From positions 1 through 22,156 of the forward strand of contig PXSU01000151.1 of NCBI GenBank assembly GCA_003022745.1: DNA of 22,156 bases, read 5' to 3'. Positions 1-7,977 of this stretch are shown one piece after another; within the stretch, counting starts at the first letter, position 1, and each line of letters begins with the position of its first letter. Made by a program: the position numbers and the translations under genes. The notes below the pieces were generated by a model that saw nothing but the letters and a program-made list of their open reading frames with translations, did no database searches and had not been told where the DNA came from. Origin of the DNA: Halobacteriales archaeon SW_9_67_25 (lineage in GTDB: Archaea; Halobacteriota; Halobacteria; Halobacteriales; Haloarculaceae).

Positions 1-31
1 GGGCCATTCGGGGGGTAACCCTGCGGCGTGG

Positions 32-53
32 TGCGAGGGAAGGGATTTGAACC
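32..53 (-). repeat. Duplicate of the tRNA-Leu 3' end (att-like scar)
   Basis: These 22 bases are identical to positions 140-161, the last 22 bases (T-loop side of the T arm, acceptor strand and discriminator) of the tRNA-Leu gene. Archaeal integrases commonly recombine into tRNA 3' ends and leave such a direct repeat. The 86 bases between the copies contain, on the minus strand, a 5-bp stem with 7-base loop and a longer GGAAG/CTTCC pairing, so a decayed tRNA-like sequence is an alternative. An element proper would lie to the left of the window or has been lost. No integrase is visible. Confidence 0.6.
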
Positions 54-139
54 ACGGGAAGACGGTCGCGGACTGTGTCCGCGCTGCGACTTCCCTGCTT
101 CAAACCCCTCCTTTACAGCAGGACGCTCGCGTCCCTGCA

Positions 140-223
140 TGCGAGGGAAGGGATTTGAACCCTTGGACCCCTACGGGAGCGGATCTTGAGTCCGCCGCCG
201 TTTCCCGGCTTGGCTACCCTCGC
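140..223 (-). tRNA. tRNA-Leu (anticodon CAA)
   Basis: On the minus strand a 7-bp acceptor stem GCGAGGG/CCCTCGC closes a cloverleaf with discriminator A at 140. The anticodon stem is GCGGA/TCCGC with loop CTCAAGA, giving anticodon CAA for codon TTG. The long variable arm (CCC-GTA-GGG) marks a class II tRNA, as expected for Leu. The T arm is AAGGG-TTCAAAT-CCCTT. CCA is not encoded. Its 3' end is duplicated at 32-53, so it has probably served as an integration site. Confidence 0.95.
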
Positions 224-434
224 ACGCTTTGGCAGTTAGCGGGTCTCAACCGCCTGATTTGCGATTTTGGGATGCCCGCACTACATTTTCAGTATTCGCT
301 GTTATAAAGATTGCACGAACACGGACCAAAGGCGAATCACGTTTTCAGCCTTGAGCAAATCGCCAGACGTAGTAGGCTTGGTGTTAGCAAGATAATTCAA
401 GATTCAAGCGAGCCCGGTTAAACCGGAACCATCA

Positions 435-901
435 TCAGACGGGATGTACGTCTTCGGGAGAAGGTAGCTCCAGTAGGAACTCGTTGCTGACGGCGTGGTA
501 GTAGTGACCGTAGTTTGGTGACTGTATCGGCTCGCGGTTAAGCACCATCTCTTTCGTCGCACCACCAAGCATTTCGACTGTTACCCATCCTTCCGAGTCA
601 AGTGCATCCTCCGGAACCCGACAGAGCACGTAGTAGTCGGCGTCAATCTGACCCTCCGTGACGAGCAACTGCGGGTCATCAACTGGTGAACTTTTGACAT
701 CTACTCTCACCTCCTCGTTGTCGAAAACGCCATCTCTCCCAGGGTACCGATGAAGTGCCGTCGTTCAGATTCATGACCCCATCCCTGCTCCCCCGCATCC
801 CGGTACCATGCCTCGACTCCCTCGAATGATGCACTGCGCTCGTTAGCCAGTTGCCGAGCACGGCGGACATAGCGAGGCCTCACCTCGACGCTGACTGGCA
901 T
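435..901 (-). pseudogene. PD-(D/E)XK-like nuclease-fold protein, frameshifted
   Basis: Two minus-strand frames join into one protein. The first (from ATG at 901, MPVSVEVRPRYV...) runs to GTLGEMAF and then hits a stop at 707-709. The second carries on with FDNEEVRVDVKSSPVDD and ends at 435. One extra T in the TTTT run at 724-727 would restore a single frame of about 155 residues. GEMAF followed by a V-D-V-K strand resembles the E and (D/E)xK parts of PD-(D/E)XK nucleases, but no acidic residue of a central G-x-D strand is seen between them, so part of the core may also be deleted. This family assignment is inference. An upstream ATG at 982 is possible, but the acidic, conserved-looking sequence begins at 901. 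Confidence 0.5.
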
Positions 902-1080
902 TAGATATAGCCAGGGTTTCAGCGGTGACAACCGTTTCGTTGGTTCGACTGCCGTAGCACCAAATCGGGGATTAATCCGCAAAAATCCGGTAGGGCGACG
1001 GAGCTGGTAGCAGATTCGGTCGAGTGGGACTTACTTTCGTGCCGCAGTTACATGGGCCAACGCGAGAAACCGGAACTCCG

Positions 1081-1431
1081 TCAGCGTTCGAGCCAGTAGT
1101 GCCAGTCGGCGATGGCTTGCTCGGTGTCGTCGCTGGCGTCGATAGGTTCCAGTTGTTCGAGTGGCACGCCGAGTTCGCGGTCCATCCACTCGACGGTCAC
1201 GAACTGCTGGCTGAGCGTCGGCTCTGTCGAAGACATTCCGGCGACACGCACCGTCTCGCCTTCCTTCAGCGGTGACTCCTCTCGTTCGGTGACGCACCGC
1301 GCCTCGAAGGGAAAGTCCATCGTGTCGTCCAGGTAGGCGTGCCAGCCGTAGGCCTGCTCCTCAACTGTGTAGGCATCCACGATAATCCGCATCTCGATGC
1401 GTTCCTCGCGCTCCTCGTCGCGCTTAGTCAT
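1081..1431 (-). CDS. CcbP-family calcium-binding protein
   Basis: This small acidic protein of 116 residues has the features I recall for the cyanobacterial CcbP-type family: a central A-Y-G-W-H-A-Y-L-D-D-T segment (residues ~27-37), then FPFEARCV, and a tryptophan-rich end (EWMDRELGVPLEQLEP, DWHYWLER). CcbP binds Ca2+ through its acidic surface. No signal peptide or membrane segment is present, so it should be cytosolic. Its ATG overlaps the stop codon of the upstream gene by four bases (ATGA, 1428-1431), implying one transcript and coupled translation. The role in archaea is unknown to me; calcium binding is from family resemblance only. Confidence 0.7.
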   Translation of the reverse strand: MTKRDEEREERIEMRIIVDAYTVEEQAYGWHAYLDDTMDFPFEARCVTEREESPLKEGETVRVAGMSSTEPTLSQQFVTVEWMDRELGVPLEQLEPIDASDDTEQAIADWHYWLER

Positions 1432-2354
1432 GGTTCACCGCCCGCTCGCGTGTGGAACTGTGACCCGGACTTGAACTCGGTCAGTTCCTCGATGCGGCCT
1501 TCCAGTTCCTCGATTTCCTCGCGTAGTTCCTCGGCCTCGTCACCCTCGGCGGCAGCAAGCTGGTCTTTGAGCCCTTGGAGGCGCGTCTCCTTGCGTTCCT
1601 CGTCCACCTCGACCTTGCGGACGTACTCGCTCTCTTCGATGTCGTACACGTCGCTCTCGGACAACTCCGTCACGTCGAGGGCGTCGTCTACTTTGTCGCG
1701 GTCCACGCCCATCACGTGCTCGCGGTCGATTCCGGTCTCTCCAAGCGTTTCCAGTATCTCCTTGTCGTCCTTGAGCGACCGATTCCGACGCGTCGTCCGC
1801 TGGACGGAGCCGAACGGCCCGGACACTGGCCGGTCGTGGTGGAGTCGGTTCAAGAGCACGTCGGCTACGTCCTGTCGGAGGTCGTTGGCGTTGCGCTGTA
1901 CGTCCGAGAGGAGGGTGTAGAGGTTCACGAGCGCGTCCGCATACACATCCAGGTCCGGTTCGGTGCGCTCGGTAGTGTTCGTCTCGGGTTCGCTGTCGAG
2001 GAGTTGTGTCGAGGTCGGCCCTTCGGTTTCGGTGATGACCTTGGCATCTTCATCGACCTCGAAGCGCGGGTGAAGACTCAACACCGCCGGGTACGGGTCG
2101 GCATCGGGCGGAAGTCGGTCGAGGTCGAAGCCACCCGGCTCATCGGCGATGCGTCGATAGAGGGTCTCGAACTGCTCGCGCTGAAGCGGGCGCGTCTCGT
2201 CGATGTCGCGGTCGAGAAACTCGATGACGACTCGCTGTTCCTGTACGTCGGAGACACGGAATCGGTCGTGCGACAGCGGCGTGATGAGTGTTGCCCCCTC
2301 AGGGAGGTCGTCGAGTTCGTCCAGAAGCGTGTGCCACGAGACGCTGAAGGGCAT
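1428..2354 (-). CDS. Conserved haloarchaeal coiled-coil protein (paralogue of 11912-12849)
   Basis: I recognise no named domain in this 308-residue protein, although similar proteins occur in other haloarchaea. It is acidic and soluble. Residues ~1-115 form a conserved block (SFS.SWH.LL, ATLITPLS, FDLDRLPPDADPY), ~150-215 hold VNLYTLLSDVQR, RPVSGPFGSVQR and RRNRSLKDD, and ~250-295 are a charged heptad-like coiled coil, ending FHTRAGGEP. It aligns over its length with the frameshifted gene at 11912-12849, but lacks 22 residues between YADAL and VNLYTLL that the other copy has. It is the first gene of a two-gene operon with CcbP. A TATA-like stretch lies about 25 bases before the ATG. Confidence 0.8.
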   Translation of the reverse strand: MPFSVSWHTLLDELDDLPEGATLITPLSHDRFRVSDVQEQRVVIEFLDRDIDETRPLQREQFETLYRRIADEPGGFDLDRLPPDADPYPAVLSLHPRFEVDEDAKVITETEGPTSTQLLDSEPETNTTERTEPDLDVYADALVNLYTLLSDVQRNANDLRQDVADVLLNRLHHDRPVSGPFGSVQRTTRRNRSLKDDKEILETLGETGIDREHVMGVDRDKVDDALDVTELSESDVYDIEESEYVRKVEVDEERKETRLQGLKDQLAAAEGDEAEELREEIEELEGRIEELTEFKSGSQFHTRAGGEP

Positions 2355-2375
2355 ACAAGACGCAAAGCGACGTGA

Positions 2376-2384
2376 TACAATAAT
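2376..2384 (-). promoter_or_regulatory. Putative TATA box for the 1428-2354 / CcbP operon
   Basis: On the minus strand ATTATTGTA lies 22-30 bases before the ATG at 2354, the spacing expected for a leaderless archaeal transcript. It is the only AT-rich stretch close enough to serve as a promoter. Confidence 0.4.
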
Positions 2385-2509
2385 CTTGAGGGGACCCGTT
2401 GTGAAATTACGAACGAGCGCAGCTTATCCCCTACGAAGCGGATATTCGACGATGGACGGTTCAGGAAAATATTGATACGGTGTGAGTATAAGCATTCATA
2501 CGAAAGGTA

Positions 2510-3400
2510 ATGGCTCTGCCCAGTATCCCATTCTTAGATATCGTGGGGGCACTCGCTATCGCTGTATTCGGTGGCATCATTTCTCGGTATATTCATCCAG
2601 AAGTAGTTGACCTGATTAACCTCATCAGAGAGAAGACAGACGAAATACCAAGATGGCAAAAGATGTTGAGTGTTGGTATTGGGATTGGCGTGCTTATTGC
2701 TTATCTGCCTCAGGCACTATCTTATCTCCTCTCTGAGCTTGAGAGATTCGGCATCCAGCCAGGGTCAGCAGTATCCACAGAAATCATGCTCGGATTTGCT
2801 GTTACTGCTATTTTGATATTCCAATACCGTCAAACCTCAGTGGTGCGCTCCCCGTTACTCAGTATTGAAAATCGTCTTGATTCGTTGGAGGAAACAATAC
2901 ACGATTCAGTTGAATTGGATGACGGTTCTGACGAGGGAGAGAGAGCTGAAACTGACGGTGGCCTCAATGACGCACAAGATGATGAGAGCGATGGACAAGA
3001 TACATCTGGAAGCGGAATGGTCGGAGGGGCAATAGCGGGGGGAACCATGGGTTCCTCAGGCGGTCCCCCAGGAGCAATACTGGGGGCGATTATTGGTGGT
3101 GTTCTGGGAGATGCACTGGAACAGGCTTCAATTGAAAACCAGAAACGAAAGCAAATTAAAGCAAAAGTCGTGCGAAAGTTGATGAACAAGCGTGTTGTAT
3201 ATCCTACTCAACAAAATATCCATACTATACTCCATTGGTTCAGGGCAGATGAGCGGGAGATAGTCGACTCCGGCGACCGGTCGCCCACCGGGAAGGGGCG
3301 GCCGGAGTACGCGCCGGCCGTCGAGTCGGAGACCGTCCTCGGGGCGCTGGCGGGCGACGGGCAGGTCGGCGCCCTGGTCGACCGCGTCGGCGAGCAGTAA
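2510..3400 (+). CDS. Unknown membrane protein with glycine-rich segment; AT-rich, GC-rich tail
   Basis: Family not recognised. This 296-residue protein has hydrophobic stretches at residues ~8-26, ~52-74 and ~92-106, a highly acidic linker (~136-165), then a glycine-zipper-like segment at ~168-203 (GGAIAGG, GAILGAIIGGVLG) of the kind seen in membrane-inserting or oligomerising proteins. A basic stretch (KRKQIKAKVVRKLMNKR) follows. Codons up to about residue 243 are clearly AT-richer than anything nearby, then the DNA becomes strongly GC-rich at about 3236-3250 while the frame stays open to 3400. The tail therefore probably derives from an older host gene. A TATAAG at 2487-2492 sits about 20 bases before the ATG. 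Acquired by transfer is my inference. Confidence 0.6.
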   Translation: MALPSIPFLDIVGALAIAVFGGIISRYIHPEVVDLINLIREKTDEIPRWQKMLSVGIGIGVLIAYLPQALSYLLSELERFGIQPGSAVSTEIMLGFAVTAILIFQYRQTSVVRSPLLSIENRLDSLEETIHDSVELDDGSDEGERAETDGGLNDAQDDESDGQDTSGSGMVGGAIAGGTMGSSGGPPGAILGAIIGGVLGDALEQASIENQKRKQIKAKVVRKLMNKRVVYPTQQNIHTILHWFRADEREIVDSGDRSPTGKGRPEYAPAVESETVLGALAGDGQVGALVDRVGEQ

Positions 3401-3431
3401 CGGTTTTCCGGCGCACACGACAGGCAGGCAC

Positions 3432-4388
3432 ATGGACCACGAGACGGCGGGGGAGACCTGCAGGCGCGTCCTCCGGGCGGTCGGCGACGCAGTCATCGCG
3501 GACGAGCGCTTCCTCGAGACGGTCATGACCGGCGTGCTCGCACGGGGACACGTCCTGCTCGAGGATGTCCCCGGGACGGGCAAGACACTCACCGCCCGCA
3601 GTTTCGCGAACGCGTTGAACCTCCGCTTTCGGCGCATCCAGTTCACGCCGGACCTCCTGCCGGCGGACATCACGGGCTCGAACATCTACAACGAGGCGAC
3701 CGGCAGCTTCGAGTTCGCGGAGGGGCCGGTGTTCGCGAACGTCGTCCTCGCCGACGAGATAAACAGGGCGCCCCCGAAGACCCAGGCCGCGCTGCTGGAA
3801 GCGATGGGCGAGAAACAGGTCACCGTCGACGGGACGACACACGACCTCCCCGAACCCTTCTTCGTCATCGCGACACAGAACCCCGTCGAGCAGGAGGGGA
3901 CCTTCGGCCTGCCCGAGGCCCAGCGCGACCGGTTCGTGGTCAAGACAGCCATCGGTTACCCCGACGCCGAGGGCGAGCGGGAACTGCTCGACCGCCGGGC
4001 CGACCGCCTCGAACAGGCACCCAGCGTCGAGCCGGTCCTCGATTCCGGCCAGGTGCCCCAGCTCCAGCGCGCACCCGAGCGGGTATCCGTCGACGGCAAG
4101 CTCCGGAGCTACATGGTGGCACTCGGCCGGCAGACCCGCGAGGACAGCCGCGTCGACGTGGGGGTCTCCCCGCGTGGCATCCAGCGGCTGTTCGAGGCCG
4201 CCCGCGCCAGCGCCGTCCTCCGTGGACGGGACTACGTCGTCCCGGACGACGTCAAGCGTGTCGTCGAACCGGTGTTTACCCACCGGCTCGTCCTGACGGC
4301 GGACGCCGACATCCGCGGCGTCGACCGCTCGTCGGTCCTCGCCGACGTCGTCGACAGCGTCGAGGTGCCCGCGGTCGGCCCCGAGTGA
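3432..4388 (+). CDS. moxR: MoxR-type AAA+ ATPase
   Basis: This 318-residue ATPase has a Walker A at residues 46-52 (VPGTGKT), a Walker B at ~104-109 (VVLADE) followed by INRAPPKTQAALLEAM, sensor-1 ATQNP at ~147-151 and LPEAQRDRF carrying the arginine finger at ~160-168, all diagnostic of the MoxR group. A C-terminal lid domain follows (VSPRGIQRL...DDVKRVVEPVFTHR). MoxR ATPases act as chaperone-like remodelers for neighbouring VWA or DUF58 proteins, and a DUF58 gene lies in the convergent operon. It starts at the ATG 31 bases after the previous stop. The cytosolic protein is of normal family length and all catalytic motifs are intact. Confidence 0.92.
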   Translation: MDHETAGETCRRVLRAVGDAVIADERFLETVMTGVLARGHVLLEDVPGTGKTLTARSFANALNLRFRRIQFTPDLLPADITGSNIYNEATGSFEFAEGPVFANVVLADEINRAPPKTQAALLEAMGEKQVTVDGTTHDLPEPFFVIATQNPVEQEGTFGLPEAQRDRFVVKTAIGYPDAEGERELLDRRADRLEQAPSVEPVLDSGQVPQLQRAPERVSVDGKLRSYMVALGRQTREDSRVDVGVSPRGIQRLFEAARASAVLRGRDYVVPDDVKRVVEPVFTHRLVLTADADIRGVDRSSVLADVVDSVEVPAVGPE

Positions 4389-4454
4389 CATCTTCCCCGT
4401 CGTGAACGAGGTGCCTCCCACCTCCGCGTGGCGGCTGATTTGAGATAGGATCGG

Positions 4455-6053
4455 TCACCGGAGCGCCGCGATCAGCGCGACGACCGCCGCGAACGCGCCG
4501 ACCAGTGCCAGGGCGGTCGGCGTCGACGGCCCCGCGAGGTCGGCCGGTCCGAGTGCCAGCAGGCCGAGTGCTGCGAGCGCGCTCCCGACGCCGACCGCAA
4601 GCGTTCCGCCGGCGTGGACCAGTTCGACGCCCCGCGTTCGGGAGTGCCGGCCGACCTCGCGTCCGAGGACCGTCCCGTACCGGCCGACGTCCCACACGAA
4701 GAGTGCGGCGACCAGCCCGGCGACGGCGAGCCACGGGTCGACCCCGGCTGCGCTGGCGAACGCCGCCGCCGCGAACAGCCCGGTACTAGCCAGCGAGTAG
4801 CCGATGGACGTTTCGGTGAGATACCCCAGGGCGAGCAGGAGGCCGAGCGCGAAGACCGCCGCTGCGGTCACCCAGGCCAGCAGTGCGACGAGGCCGACTG
4901 CGACGGTGCCCGGACCGTAGAAGGCCACGACGGATTCAGCAAGCCGGCCGAAGACCGCCTCGAAGCGGCCGGGCAGGATGGCCACAATCCGCCCCAGGAG
5001 GACGTCTACGGCCGGCCGACCGGCCACGAGCGCGAGGGCAGTGACGAGGCCGCCACCGAGGTACGGCCCGACGCGGCGCAGGAAGCCCCCGGGCGACCCC
5101 CGGGCGACCGCCCGGAGAGACGCGACGAGGGCGACGGTCGCCGCCGAGACGACGATCAGAACGGCGAGCAACAGCCTGGGTGCGCTCGCGGTCGAGAGGG
5201 CGACGAGCACCCGGTAGGGCCCCGGACCGAGCGTCCGCCGGATCGCGAGGGGGAGTGCGGCCTCCGCGAGGAACGCAAGCCCCGTTGCGAAACCGGCCCC
5301 GCCGGCGACCAGGTCGAACCGCGAGAGGAGTGCCTCGACGCGGGCCAATTCGGTCGTCCCGTCCCCACGGTCGGCGAGGAACTCCGCGATGGGGAGTGCG
5401 GCGACCGCCCGGCGGACGGCCAGTGCCGCGGCGGCGACGAGCAACAGCAGCGACCCCAGATGCGTCCGCCCGCCCGCCGGTGAGAGGAGCGCCCCGAGGA
5501 GCGTCCGGGCGGGAGCGACGGGGTCAAGCGGCGTCCGCGAGAGGAGCGTCCCGGCGACCAGCACCCCGCCGGCGGCCAGCGGGACCAGCCCGGTCCGGAA
5601 CGCGAGCCCGAAATATCCCGACAGGGACTCGCTGTCGGCGACATTGCGGACGCCGAGCGCGATACCCAGCGCCACGAGGAGACAGCCCCAGACAACACCG
5701 ACGCGGGCGAGGAGGTGGACCGAGCGGACCGGGATCGCACCGACGGTTTCGACCGGGAAGAAGGCCCCGACGAGCGCCAGGACGCTCCCGAGGGTACCAC
5801 CGAGGATGCCCGCGCCGGCAGCCACTGACAGCACGCTCGCGACCACGGCGCCGGGTGTCTCCCACCGGTCCGACCCGGCCAGCGCGACGGCGGCGGCGAC
5901 GCAGACGACCCCGGCGACGCCGGCAGCCGTCGGCGCGAGCACGAGCGAGAACCGCCAGACCAGCGCGCCCGCGGTGACGACCGCGACGGTCGCGGCCAGG
6001 GCAGTGCTGGTCCGCGTCGGCGAGAGCGTCGGATCGGCGGTCTCGGAACTCAT
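4455..6053 (-). CDS. DUF7519-like polytopic membrane protein
   Basis: This 532-residue protein is almost entirely hydrophobic, with about a dozen or more predicted helices rich in A, L, V and G, beginning after a short hydrophilic N-terminus (MSSETADPTLSPTR). It is the last gene of the minus-strand operon, and its ATG overlaps the DUF58 stop by four bases (ATGA, 6050-6053). In haloarchaeal MoxR/DUF58/transglutaminase clusters I recall a membrane protein of this kind in this position, numbered DUF7519; function unknown. The frame stays open upstream to 6566, but that part is the antisense-like shadow of the DUF58 gene: the ATG at 6053 fits both the hydrophobicity and the overlap. Confidence 0.82.
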   Translation of the reverse strand: MSSETADPTLSPTRTSTALAATVAVVTAGALVWRFSLVLAPTAAGVAGVVCVAAAVALAGSDRWETPGAVVASVLSVAAGAGILGGTLGSVLALVGAFFPVETVGAIPVRSVHLLARVGVVWGCLLVALGIALGVRNVADSESLSGYFGLAFRTGLVPLAAGGVLVAGTLLSRTPLDPVAPARTLLGALLSPAGGRTHLGSLLLLVAAAALAVRRAVAALPIAEFLADRGDGTTELARVEALLSRFDLVAGGAGFATGLAFLAEAALPLAIRRTLGPGPYRVLVALSTASAPRLLLAVLIVVSAATVALVASLRAVARGSPGGFLRRVGPYLGGGLVTALALVAGRPAVDVLLGRIVAILPGRFEAVFGRLAESVVAFYGPGTVAVGLVALLAWVTAAAVFALGLLLALGYLTETSIGYSLASTGLFAAAAFASAAGVDPWLAVAGLVAALFVWDVGRYGTVLGREVGRHSRTRGVELVHAGGTLAVGVGSALAALGLLALGPADLAGPSTPTALALVGAFAAVVALIAALR

Positions 6054-7459
6054 GGCTGTGAGAGGAGGTGTGGCAACGACCGGCGGAGGGCGGCGTCGAT
6101 AGGGCGGTCGAGCGGCCAGCTCACCACCGTCGCGCCCGCCTCTTTGGCCGCCCGCAGGCGCAGGTCGCGGTGGATGGCCGCCAGGCGCTGGCCGGGCGTC
6201 TCGCCCCCGGTCACGTCGGGGCTGACGACCATCTGGAGCGTGTTCCGGACAGCCAGCTCCCGGACGAAATCGACGGGCCAGTCGTCGAGCAGCGGCGTAC
6301 AGACCACCACCTGCGCGTTCGGCGGCAGGCGCGCGAGCAGCCGGTCGGTCAGTTCGTCCCTGCCGCCGTCCGGGCTGACCCCGCCCGCTTTCGCCCCGGC
6401 ATCGGGACCGACTCCACCCGCTCCCGCCCCGGCGGCCACGAGGGGGTCGACCGTCGCCACTTTGCCCGTCCCGGCGCCGTCGGGATCGTCGGCGACAGTT
6501 CTCACGGCCCCGAAGACCGTTTCGGCGCGCCCACCGGCTCCGCTGTCCCCGTCCGGATCGACCCACGGCAGGCCGTCCGGGCCGACCACCCCGTCGGGGA
6601 GTTCTGCCTCGACCCCGACAGCGGTGAGGGTCGTCACGACGCCCGCCCGGTCCAGGGCGCCGTGGAGCCGTTCGGCGGCGTAGGCAGAGAGTTCGACCCC
6701 AGTGGGGTAGCCCGGCCGCGGCGTCACGCGCCCGACAGGACGGGCATCGACCACCAGCACGGTCCGGATGGCCTGCTCCTGGCGGTACTGGACGGTGACG
6801 AACTCGCCGGTCTTGGCGTAGTTGCGCCAGTCGACGCGGTTCATCGGGTCGCCGTGCTGGTACTGGCGTGTGGCGTAGAACTCGAGGCCGGCCCCGCCGG
6901 AGTCGGTGGGGAGCGTCCCCGCACGCGGCAGCGTCGCCTCCCGGAGCGGCGGGTCCGAGACAGGATTAGCACAGGTCAGCGTGCAGTCGCCGGACGCGTC
7001 AAGTTCGGTTGTCACCCGCTCGGAGCCGGCGAGCGACCGCAGGCGGACGGCGGGGCCGGTGAACTCGTAGGCGCCACGCTTTGCCAGCACCGTGTACGTG
7101 ACCGTGACGGACTCGCCGGGTCGCAGTGCGACGCAGGCCCGCGGGGACCCGTCCGTGACTGCGAGTTCGCCCGGGACACCGTCGATGAGGCGCACGTCCG
7201 GCAGAACTGACTCGCCGGCGTTTTCGAGTGAGAGGGTCACCTCGGCCGTCCCCCCCGGTCGCGGGTCCGACCGGTCGAAGGACCGCCGGGCCGTGAGGTC
7301 GGCCGCCGGGACGCCGGAGACGGCCCCGTAGAGCACGTACGTTAGTGGGATGACGGCGCCGACGAGCAGTGCCGGCGTGGCGAACAGCAACCCGAGCGCC
7401 GCGAGCGCGAGCGTCCCCGCGAGGCCGACACCCCACCGGCCGACGCGGCGGCGCGTCAC
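6050..7459 (-). CDS. DUF58 domain membrane-anchored protein
   Basis: This 469-residue protein starts at a GTG that overlaps the preceding stop (GTGA, 7456-7459). Two membrane helices at residues ~10-49 are followed by an Ig-like/DUF11-like extracellular-type domain (TAEVTLSLENAGESVLPDV..., ~60-150), then the DUF58 signature GLEFYATRQYQHGDPMNRVD / WRNYAKTGEF at ~190-230 and a VWA-like core (TVLVVDARP; later QVVVCTPLLDD). DUF58 proteins pair with MoxR ATPases; moxR is nearby on the other strand. A glycine/alanine-rich low-complexity linker (around 6390-6450) interrupts the VWA-like part. The gene is intact. Confidence 0.88.
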   Translation of the reverse strand: MTRRRVGRWGVGLAGTLALAALGLLFATPALLVGAVIPLTYVLYGAVSGVPAADLTARRSFDRSDPRPGGTAEVTLSLENAGESVLPDVRLIDGVPGELAVTDGSPRACVALRPGESVTVTYTVLAKRGAYEFTGPAVRLRSLAGSERVTTELDASGDCTLTCANPVSDPPLREATLPRAGTLPTDSGGAGLEFYATRQYQHGDPMNRVDWRNYAKTGEFVTVQYRQEQAIRTVLVVDARPVGRVTPRPGYPTGVELSAYAAERLHGALDRAGVVTTLTAVGVEAELPDGVVGPDGLPWVDPDGDSGAGGRAETVFGAVRTVADDPDGAGTGKVATVDPLVAAGAGAGGVGPDAGAKAGGVSPDGGRDELTDRLLARLPPNAQVVVCTPLLDDWPVDFVRELAVRNTLQMVVSPDVTGGETPGQRLAAIHRDLRLRAAKEAGATVVSWPLDRPIDAALRRSLPHLLSQP

Positions 7460-7977
7460 GGCTCTTCCTCCCGGAGGTGCCGTATCGCCGCGAGCGTCCG
7501 GTCGACGCGACGGCGGCGTTCGCGCTCGGGTGTCAGCCACAGGCGTACCCGCGCGAGAAGAGTCGGAGTGGGCCCGTCCTCCTCGGCGAGAAACGCCGCG
7601 GCCGTGCGGGCGAACGGCTCGCCGCCCTCGACGACGGCCAGCGCCAGGTCGGAATCGAGGTCCGCGGCCGCCACCTGGCGGCGGTCGTCGGTGACCGCTT
7701 CCGGGGTGTCCGCGAGTGCCCGTTCGAAGGCCGTCTCCGCCTTGGTACCGGGTGCGTACCCCGACCCCGTGGGCGACCACGAGACGACCGCGAGAGCAGC
7801 CAGGACAGCGAGGGCCGTCCAGATCGAGACTGTGTTCGGGTCGAGGCCGGAGACGATCCGGACGGCCGCCCGGGCGAGGGCCGTGCCGAGCAACAGACCG
7901 GGGGCGAACACGAGCACGGCGACCGCGCCCGTCAGCAGTCCGCCGAGGACGCCCAGGACCGCCACGCGGAGATGCAT
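7456..7977 (-). CDS. DUF7269-like small membrane protein
   Basis: This 173-residue protein has two membrane helices (residues ~5-40 and ~51-68) and a charged cytosolic tail ending AAIRHLREEEP. The ATG at 7977 forms a TGATG overlap with the ancestral stop of the transglutaminase gene in the neighbouring frame, and its own stop overlaps the DUF58 GTG. I recall a family numbered DUF7269 in this slot of haloarchaeal clusters. In the sequence as given the same frame stays open upstream through a frameshift into the transglutaminase, creating an apparent 1018-residue fusion. I regard that as artefact or mutation, because the residues between (about 7978-8085 in this frame) are arginine-rich shadow sequence. 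Confidence 0.78.
   Translation of the reverse strand: MHLRVAVLGVLGGLLTGAVAVLVFAPGLLLGTALARAAVRIVSGLDPNTVSIWTALAVLAALAVVSWSPTGSGYAPGTKAETAFERALADTPEAVTDDRRQVAAADLDSDLALAVVEGGEPFARTAAAFLAEEDGPTPTLLARVRLWLTPERERRRRVDRTLAAIRHLREEEP

Noticed and set aside
47..307. Plus-strand ORF over the tRNA-Leu gene
   Set aside because: It runs through the tRNA on the opposite strand and has no protein-like features.
414..426. Palindrome CCGGTT-A-AACCGG downstream of the nuclease-like pseudogene
   Set aside because: Short and not followed by a T run on the minus strand; could be a hairpin or operator but nothing supports either.
983..1080. Possible small gene between the nuclease-like pseudogene and CcbP
   Set aside because: No frame with a plausible start, protein-like composition or promoter was found; likely non-coding.
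4389..4454. Possible bidirectional terminator between moxR and the DUF7519-like gene
   Set aside because: Only a small GAGGTG/CACCTC-type pairing is seen and no T-rich tract, so it is not called.
6054..6566. Upstream extension of the DUF7519-like frame to give 703 residues
   Set aside because: It is arginine/glycine-rich shadow of the DUF58 gene in another frame; the ATG at 6053 has the expected overlap and begins the hydrophobic protein.
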